Assembly: GCA_027067015.1 (NCBI GenBank)
Contig: JAMOMS010000180.1
Coordinates: forward strand, 1-10,295
From: Campylobacterales bacterium
Lineage (GTDB): Bacteria; Campylobacterota; Campylobacteria; Campylobacterales; Hydrogenimonadaceae
Length of the DNA stretch: 10,295 nt
Direction of reading: 5' to 3'
Shown here: in pieces, positions 6,507-10,295 of the stretch
How the letters are laid out: the number at the start of each line of letters is the position of its first letter
Numbering within the stretch: position 1 is the first letter of the stretch
Notes under the pieces: model-generated
What the model was told of the DNA's origin: nothing
The model's input: the letters and a program-made list of their open reading frames with translations, nothing else
The model's database searches: none
Made by a program: the position numbers and the translations under genes

Positions 6507-7660
6507 ACCGTCCCGTCCAACGTCATCACCCGCCCAAAAGGCACCGCCGCCTCTTCGGGCAGAATCCAGATCGTCTGGTACAAAGGCGGCTCCTTGGGGA
6601 AAAGACCTCGGCCATCGGTAAAATAGAGTAGTAAAGAGGTTTGGGGCAATGCTTCGTCAATGTAGGTAAAAACGGGTCGAAAATCGGTGCCGCCGCCCCC
6701 CTTGAGGGAGAAATCCAGCGCCTCGCCCGAGACAAAACGCCACACTCCCTGCACTTTGGCATCGCAGACAATCACATCCACCTCGACACGGGGAAAGCCA
6801 AGCAGTAACGCCTCCAACTCCGCCACAAAGCGTCCCAGCAATGTCTCATCGACCGACCCGCTGGTATCAACGGCCACCGCCAGCGTCAGCGTTTCGCTTG
6901 TCGCAGAAGGCAAGTAGAGGTTTTGGCTTACCGTCTTTTTGTTGGGACGCAGGTAGGTGTAATCGCTCTTTTGGTGACGGGAAATCGCGTGGTAAAGCTC
7001 ATTGCGCCACGCCACCGACACACCCGCAGTCTTGACAAAAAGGCGTTGCATGCCAACAGGCCCGCTTCCCAGGTTTTGGGCCTTTTTCATCGCCTCTTTC
7101 ATCGCCGCCTGCCACATCACCTCCGTAGCAGGATCAAGTTCAGCGGACGGCAGGGGATAGGAGCGATCTTTTTGGCTATCAGACGGCGCCTCTTTCATCC
7201 GGTTTTTCCGCTCATTCAACCCCTCGTCGTCGCTCTCATCATCGCTATAGGCTTCGTTGCGGATCTCATCTTTGAGAACGGCGTAGATCTCTTCGGCGTA
7301 TTTGCCCGTAAAACGCGCCTCGAAGCGGGCCTCTTTGGGCAGGCTAAACCCGTTCTCTTTCAGTATGGCGTTGACGGCGTAATCGGTGGCCAACCGCCAG
7401 AGCCGGCCCTGGCGTTTTCGGCGTCTATTCTCATGGGCAAGCACGTGGTGTAGTACGCTGTTGGCTAAGGCGAACTCCACGCTCTCAATAGACGCGTCGG
7501 CAAAAAAGTTGGGGTTGTATCGCAACACCCTGCCGTCACTCAAAAACGTCGCCACCTCATCAGCGGGCTGGGTCTTTAAACGGCCGGCCAGCAGGCCGAA
7601 ATAGGGAGAGCGAAGAATCAGGCGCGCTTTGGCTTTGGCGATCTTCTCTTCGGGGCTCAT
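6503..7660 (-). CDS. VWA-like protein with DUF2201 metallopeptidase-like N-terminus
   Basis: This 385-residue protein is the partner of the MoxR ATPase next to it. The N-terminal half resembles the DUF2201 putative metallopeptidase domain (NPNFFADASIESVEFALANSVLHHVLAHENRRR, about 49-81), where family members usually have an HExxH-like motif; here the aligned positions read NSVLH, so the HE pair appears lost. A charged, acidic linker (EAYSDDESDDEGLNERKNR) spans about 136-154. The C-terminal VWA domain keeps its metal-binding site: DTSGS (265-269), GGTDF (323-327) and FTDGRG (347-352). Its ATG overlaps the MoxR stop as ATGA and has no separate Shine-Dalgarno sequence, so translation is coupled. 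MoxR-VWA pairs act as chaperone-like machines in maturation of protein complexes; the client here is unknown. Confidence 0.87.
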   Translation of the reverse strand: MSPEEKIAKAKARLILRSPYFGLLAGRLKTQPADEVATFLSDGRVLRYNPNFFADASIESVEFALANSVLHHVLAHENRRRKRQGRLWRLATDYAVNAILKENGFSLPKEARFEARFTGKYAEEIYAVLKDEIRNEAYSDDESDDEGLNERKNRMKEAPSDSQKDRSYPLPSAELDPATEVMWQAAMKEAMKKAQNLGSGPVGMQRLFVKTAGVSVAWRNELYHAISRHQKSDYTYLRPNKKTVSQNLYLPSATSETLTLAVAVDTSGSVDETLLGRFVAELEALLLGFPRVEVDVIVCDAKVQGVWRFVSGEALDFSLKGGGGTDFRPVFTYIDEALPQTSLLLYFTDGRGLFPKEPPLYQTIWILPEEAAVPFGRVMTLDGTV

Positions 7661-8658
7661 GCCAACAGGTAGGCGAATTTTCTAATCCAGGCTTTAAAAC
7701 CCTCGGTCTTTTCCAGCAAGACACCCCTGTGTTGCAACGCCTTGACACTCATCACCGAAAACTCCGGCGGCAGTTTCAGCAGGTAGGCCATCAGATGCTC
7801 CAGGCGCTCTTTGGGCGTTTGGGCGTCCACCCGCTGAGACAGCAGGGAGCTGAGCACATAAAGCGCGTTGGGCGACTCGGGCACGTGGACACAACCGCCG
7901 CCCAAAATCTCCTCGATATCGGGCAGTTCTTCGGCGGCGCTTCGCCAACTTAAAAACTCCGCCGCCAACTCCTCCCCCACGGCCCCGGCAATCAGCGGCA
8001 TCAAAAGCTCCGGCTCGGGGGTTGAGACCAGAATACGGCTGACATACTCCCAGCTTCGCGGCGTGGCGAAAGAGCGATGCGCCGACTGGGCGTCAAACAT
8101 AAAGAGCGCGTCGGGACGGGCCGAGAGAAAGCCGATTACGGAAGCGTCAATCCCCTTTTCTACCGCCCACGTTCGCCACTGGGCCGGATCAACCTCCATC
8201 TCCAGATGAACAAATCGGTTAGCCAGAGGCGCGGGCATACGGTAGACCACCCCCCTATCGCTCTCCCGGTTGCCCGCCGCCACCACGGCCCAGCCCTCAG
8301 GCAGGCTATACTCCCCGATTTTGCGGTCCAAAATAAGCTGATAGGCGCTTGCCTGCACCATGGGCGCGGCGGTATTGAGCTCATCAAGAAACAAAATCCC
8401 CTCCGGCTCCCTGCCGTCCGGCAAAAAGGCCGGCGGCGCCCAGAGGGCTTTGCGCGCCTGCTGGTCAAAAAAGGGAATTCCCCTAAGATCGGTGGGATCC
8501 AGCAGTGAAAGACGCAGATCAATAAACCCGATCCCCTTCTCCTCGGCCACCTGACGCACCACGGAAGATTTGCCGATCCCCGGCGGCCCCCACAAAAAGA
8601 GGGGAACCTTCTCTTCCACAAGATGGCTGACGGCGCGTTTGGCTTCCAAAGGCTTCAC
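7657..8658 (-). CDS. MoxR-family AAA+ ATPase
   Basis: This 333-residue AAA+ ATPase carries Walker A GPPGIGKS (24-31), Walker B ILFLDE (88-93), sensor 1 AAGNRESD (N130), an arginine-finger region LANRF (R148) and a sensor 2-like TPRSWE (R201). This order and the LDPTDLRGIP segment are typical of the MoxR group, whose members form hexamers that remodel or assemble client proteins with a VWA partner. A VWA gene follows with an ATGA overlap. I chose the GTG at 8658 (MKPLEAKRAVSHLV) because it begins at the conserved domain and GAGG lies 7 bases upstream. A longer reading from 8718 would add 20 residues encoded by the heptamer repeat element and is unlikely to be real. The client protein cannot be deduced. 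Confidence 0.9.
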   Translation of the reverse strand: MKPLEAKRAVSHLVEEKVPLFLWGPPGIGKSSVVRQVAEEKGIGFIDLRLSLLDPTDLRGIPFFDQQARKALWAPPAFLPDGREPEGILFLDELNTAAPMVQASAYQLILDRKIGEYSLPEGWAVVAAGNRESDRGVVYRMPAPLANRFVHLEMEVDPAQWRTWAVEKGIDASVIGFLSARPDALFMFDAQSAHRSFATPRSWEYVSRILVSTPEPELLMPLIAGAVGEELAAEFLSWRSAAEELPDIEEILGGGCVHVPESPNALYVLSSLLSQRVDAQTPKERLEHLMAYLLKLPPEFSVMSVKALQHRGVLLEKTEGFKAWIRKFAYLLA

Positions 8659-8672
8659 GGCGAAACCTCGCA

Positions 8673-8795
8673 AGTGTAAAGTGAATAGTGAAAAGTGAAT
8701 AGTTGCAGATGCCCGCAAAGCGGGCTTTCATCTAAATAAAAAGAAGCGAAGCGACCTTTCCAACACTTTTCACTTTTCACTTTCAACTTTTCACT
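8673..8795. repeat. Inverted heptamer-repeat element with central hairpin
   Basis: The gap between the LRV and MoxR genes holds two arrays of 7-bp units in opposite orientation. The left array (8673-8703) reads AGTGTAA, AGTGAAT, AGTGAAA, AGTGAAT, AGT. The right array (8761-8795) reads on the minus strand AGTGAAA, AGTTGAA, AGTGAAA, AGTGAAA, AGTGTTG. The arms can pair over about 30 bases. Between them is a strong hairpin GCCCGC-AAA-GCGGGC (8711-8725), extended by AGATG/CATCT, and a GAAGCGAAGCGAC stretch (8743-8755). No T-run follows the hairpin in the gene direction, so it is not a standard terminator. It could be a miniature mobile or REP-like element. Confidence 0.75.
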
Positions 8796-8798
8796 CAT

Positions 8799-10181
8799 CT
8801 ACATACCCAGATTCTGCTTGATGTAGTCGCCAAAAGCTTCATTGCGTTTGACAATGCGGTTAAGCTCCCCGTCGGTCTGGTAGCTTAGCAGGATCTCGAT
8901 GGGGGTGGCGGGGTTGCCTGCCAACGCCTTGTGGATATCGCGATCCTTGATTTTGGCAAACTGGGCCAACCGCTCAGCCGGCATGGCGGGATTGCCGGCC
9001 AGCGCCACATAGATCGCTTTCTCCCGCACACGGCTAAGGCGCGACAGCATGGCGCTACCTACCGCCGGGTTGCCGGCCAAAAGAGCCAAAACGGCGGGCG
9101 ATTTTGTCGCCTCCAACGCCGCATAGACATTGGCGCCCAACCCCTCATTGACGGCCAATGCCGCCAGCAAAGCGGGCTGATTGCTTTGTACCAACGCAAG
9201 CGCCGTCGCCTCATCCAGCCGTTCATTGCTCCCCAAAGCCCGCAGTTTCGTTTCATGCCCTTCAGCCAACACCGCATCGATTCGCTCCCGGCTCGCCGGT
9301 TGATAACACAGCAGTGCCGCCTGCACGGCCAAAGGCCCCTCTTCATAAAGGCGTGCCGCCAATTTGGCGTCCAACCTGCGATTGCGGGCCAACCCTTCCC
9401 AAATCCAGGGATCTTCTCTTTTTGCCAGCCTCTCCTGGGCCGATACCGAAAGCGCCGGATGGGCGGCCATGAAGCCAAGCTCTCGCACCGACGCCTCGCC
9501 CATCCATTCTCGCAATACCGATTCGGGCAGGGCCGGGTTGATCAAAAGCGCCTCACGGAGCGTGCGCGGCATCCACGCATCGTCACTGTGTTGCGTCACC
9601 TCATAATCGGGAATACGGGCCATCGCCTCCAAAAGCGGCGCGTACGCGTTTTGCGCCGCCACCAAAAAGGGGCCCAGGGGAGAGTACTGGATATTGTGGT
9701 TTTTCTCAATCTCAGGGTAAAAGCGGGCCACCAGCGCCCCCGCCACGTCGCGGTTTTCGTCATTTTCAAACGGGGCCTCACCGCCCCAGTCATAGAGCGA
9801 AAGCAGTCGGCAAAAGAGCGCGTCCGGCAGACTTTGGTTGCGCAAAAGGTTGATCATCCGCGCCTTGTTGGGAAAGAGCGCCAGGCTCCCTTCAAGCACA
9901 TCGGCATCAATATGGGCGGCGTAATAGGCCTCCAGACGCGCCAAATCCACGACCGGCACCCCCTCTTTCTCCATCCGGTCGGCAAAGGCCTCCTCCAAAG
10001 GATTGACCAGCCGTCCCAGGACAATCAGCCCCAAAGGGCCGTCCTCTTCACCCTCCGCCCGCTTGGCTTTCGCCTGCTCCAAAAAAAGTGCCAGATCCTC
10101 ATCGCTCATGGTACGGCTCTTGCCCAAAAAGAGCACCTTTTTGCCCGCCAGCTCAGGGACAATCATCTCCAGATCAACCAA
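8799..10181 (-). CDS. Leucine-rich-repeat-variant (LRV-like) protein with possible BRCT-like N-terminus
   Basis: This 460-residue soluble protein ends in a solenoid of roughly nine 26-residue helical repeats (about residues 210-440). The repeat core looks like ALAGNPAxPxxxLxxLxxxxD; clear copies are LLAGNPAVGSAMLSRL, ALAGNPAMPAERLAQF and ALAGNPATPIEILLSY, which match the LRV pattern. The first ~90 residues (LAGKKVLFLGKSRTM, GLIVLGRLVNPLEEA, EGVPVVDLARLEAYY) resemble a divergent BRCT fold, but this is tentative. No signal peptide or membrane segment is seen. The TTG at 10181 overlaps the upstream ankyrin gene by 8 bases and has GGAG 11 bases before it; an ATG at 10166 would shorten it by five residues. 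It lies between an ankyrin gene and MoxR-VWA, so a scaffold or client-adaptor role is a reasonable inference. Confidence 0.8.
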   Translation of the reverse strand: MVDLEMIVPELAGKKVLFLGKSRTMSDEDLALFLEQAKAKRAEGEEDGPLGLIVLGRLVNPLEEAFADRMEKEGVPVVDLARLEAYYAAHIDADVLEGSLALFPNKARMINLLRNQSLPDALFCRLLSLYDWGGEAPFENDENRDVAGALVARFYPEIEKNHNIQYSPLGPFLVAAQNAYAPLLEAMARIPDYEVTQHSDDAWMPRTLREALLINPALPESVLREWMGEASVRELGFMAAHPALSVSAQERLAKREDPWIWEGLARNRRLDAKLAARLYEEGPLAVQAALLCYQPASRERIDAVLAEGHETKLRALGSNERLDEATALALVQSNQPALLAALAVNEGLGANVYAALEATKSPAVLALLAGNPAVGSAMLSRLSRVREKAIYVALAGNPAMPAERLAQFAKIKDRDIHKALAGNPATPIEILLSYQTDGELNRIVKRNEAFGDYIKQNLGM

Positions 10182-10295
10182 AGGGATTCTCCATCTTCTC
10201 CTCTATCCACGCCTGTGCCCGCTTTCGTCTTAGCTTTCGGGCGTAATCGGCCGCCGTCATACCAAGGCTGTCCTGCGCGTACAGATCCGCGCCCC
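10174..10295 (-). CDS. Ankyrin-repeat protein, C-terminal end (runs off right edge)
   Basis: Only the last 39 residues are visible. They begin GADLYAQDSLGMTAADYARK, which matches the GAD-xNAQDxxGxTALxYA half of an ankyrin repeat. They end in a basic helical cap (KLRRKRAQAWIEEKMENPFG) before TGA at 10176-10174. The stop lies inside the start region of the LRV-like gene, so the two are co-transcribed and probably translationally coupled. The size and the number of repeats are unknown. Ankyrin repeats mediate protein-protein contacts, so this may be another adaptor of the MoxR-VWA operon. Confidence 0.75.
   Translation of the reverse strand, partial: GADLYAQDSLGMTAADYARKLRRKRAQAWIEEKMENPFG

Noticed and set aside
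8659..8718. A 20-residue N-terminal extension of the MoxR protein
   Set aside because: Those codons come from the heptamer repeat array (SLFTLHLRGF), and the conserved MoxR N-terminus starts at the GTG at 8658 with its own GAGG site.
8707..8733. Hairpin GCCCGC-AAA-GCGGGC as an intrinsic terminator of the LRV-like gene
   Set aside because: On the minus strand the stem is followed by ATCTGC rather than a T-run, so it does not fit a Rho-independent terminator in the operon's direction.
8673..8795. Heptamer arrays as a CRISPR array or retron
   Set aside because: The units are 7 bp with no spacers, the two arrays face opposite ways, and no cas gene or reverse transcriptase is present.

Overview
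The window looks like chromosomal DNA from a fairly GC-rich member of the Campylobacterota (formerly Epsilonproteobacteria), perhaps a Nitratifractor-, Sulfurovum- or Hydrogenimonas-like vent or sediment organism. This placement is an inference. It rests on the style of the OmpP1/FadL protein, on a Y-family polymerase with an enlarged palm domain of a kind I associate with this phylum, on AAGGA-type ribosome binding sites, and on tightly packed genes with little intergenic space. No search could be run to confirm it.

Region 1 (1-3340) is a minus-strand operon read right to left. It holds a small lipoprotein, endonuclease IV (nfo), an OmpP1/FadL outer-membrane transporter, and the N-terminal 235 residues of an acyl-CoA synthetase that runs off the left edge. 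Spacings are 0, 11 and 2 bases, so these genes are probably co-transcribed and translationally coupled. FadL plus an acyl-CoA ligase is the classical pair for importing and activating a hydrophobic substrate such as a long-chain fatty acid. The operon is divergent from a tRNA-Glu(UUC) gene.

Region 2 (3341-4485) is on the plus strand. It holds the tRNA, about 150 bases of AT-rich spacer, and a rhamnosyltransferase-like family 2 glycosyltransferase.

Region 3 (4488-6506) is a divergent pair: a CI/LexA-type repressor with a self-cleaving S24 domain (minus), and a Y-family translesion DNA polymerase (plus). Their 81-bp shared control region holds a 25-bp imperfect dyad between a good minus-strand -35 and -10 and next to the plus-strand promoter. 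This looks like a self-contained, DNA-damage-inducible mutagenesis switch. Well-studied members of the phylum (Helicobacter pylori, Campylobacter jejuni) lack LexA, so it is the most interesting part of the window.

Region 4 (6503-10295) is a second minus-strand operon, read right to left. It holds the end of an ankyrin-repeat protein, a leucine-rich-repeat-variant protein with a possible BRCT-like N-terminus, a MoxR-type AAA+ ATPase, and a VWA/DUF2201 protein. The last two overlap by ATGA. MoxR plus VWA pairs are chaperone-like machines of the RavA-ViaA type, and the two repeat proteins are plausible adaptors. The operon is interrupted by a roughly 120-bp element of inverted 7-bp tandem repeats around a GC hairpin.
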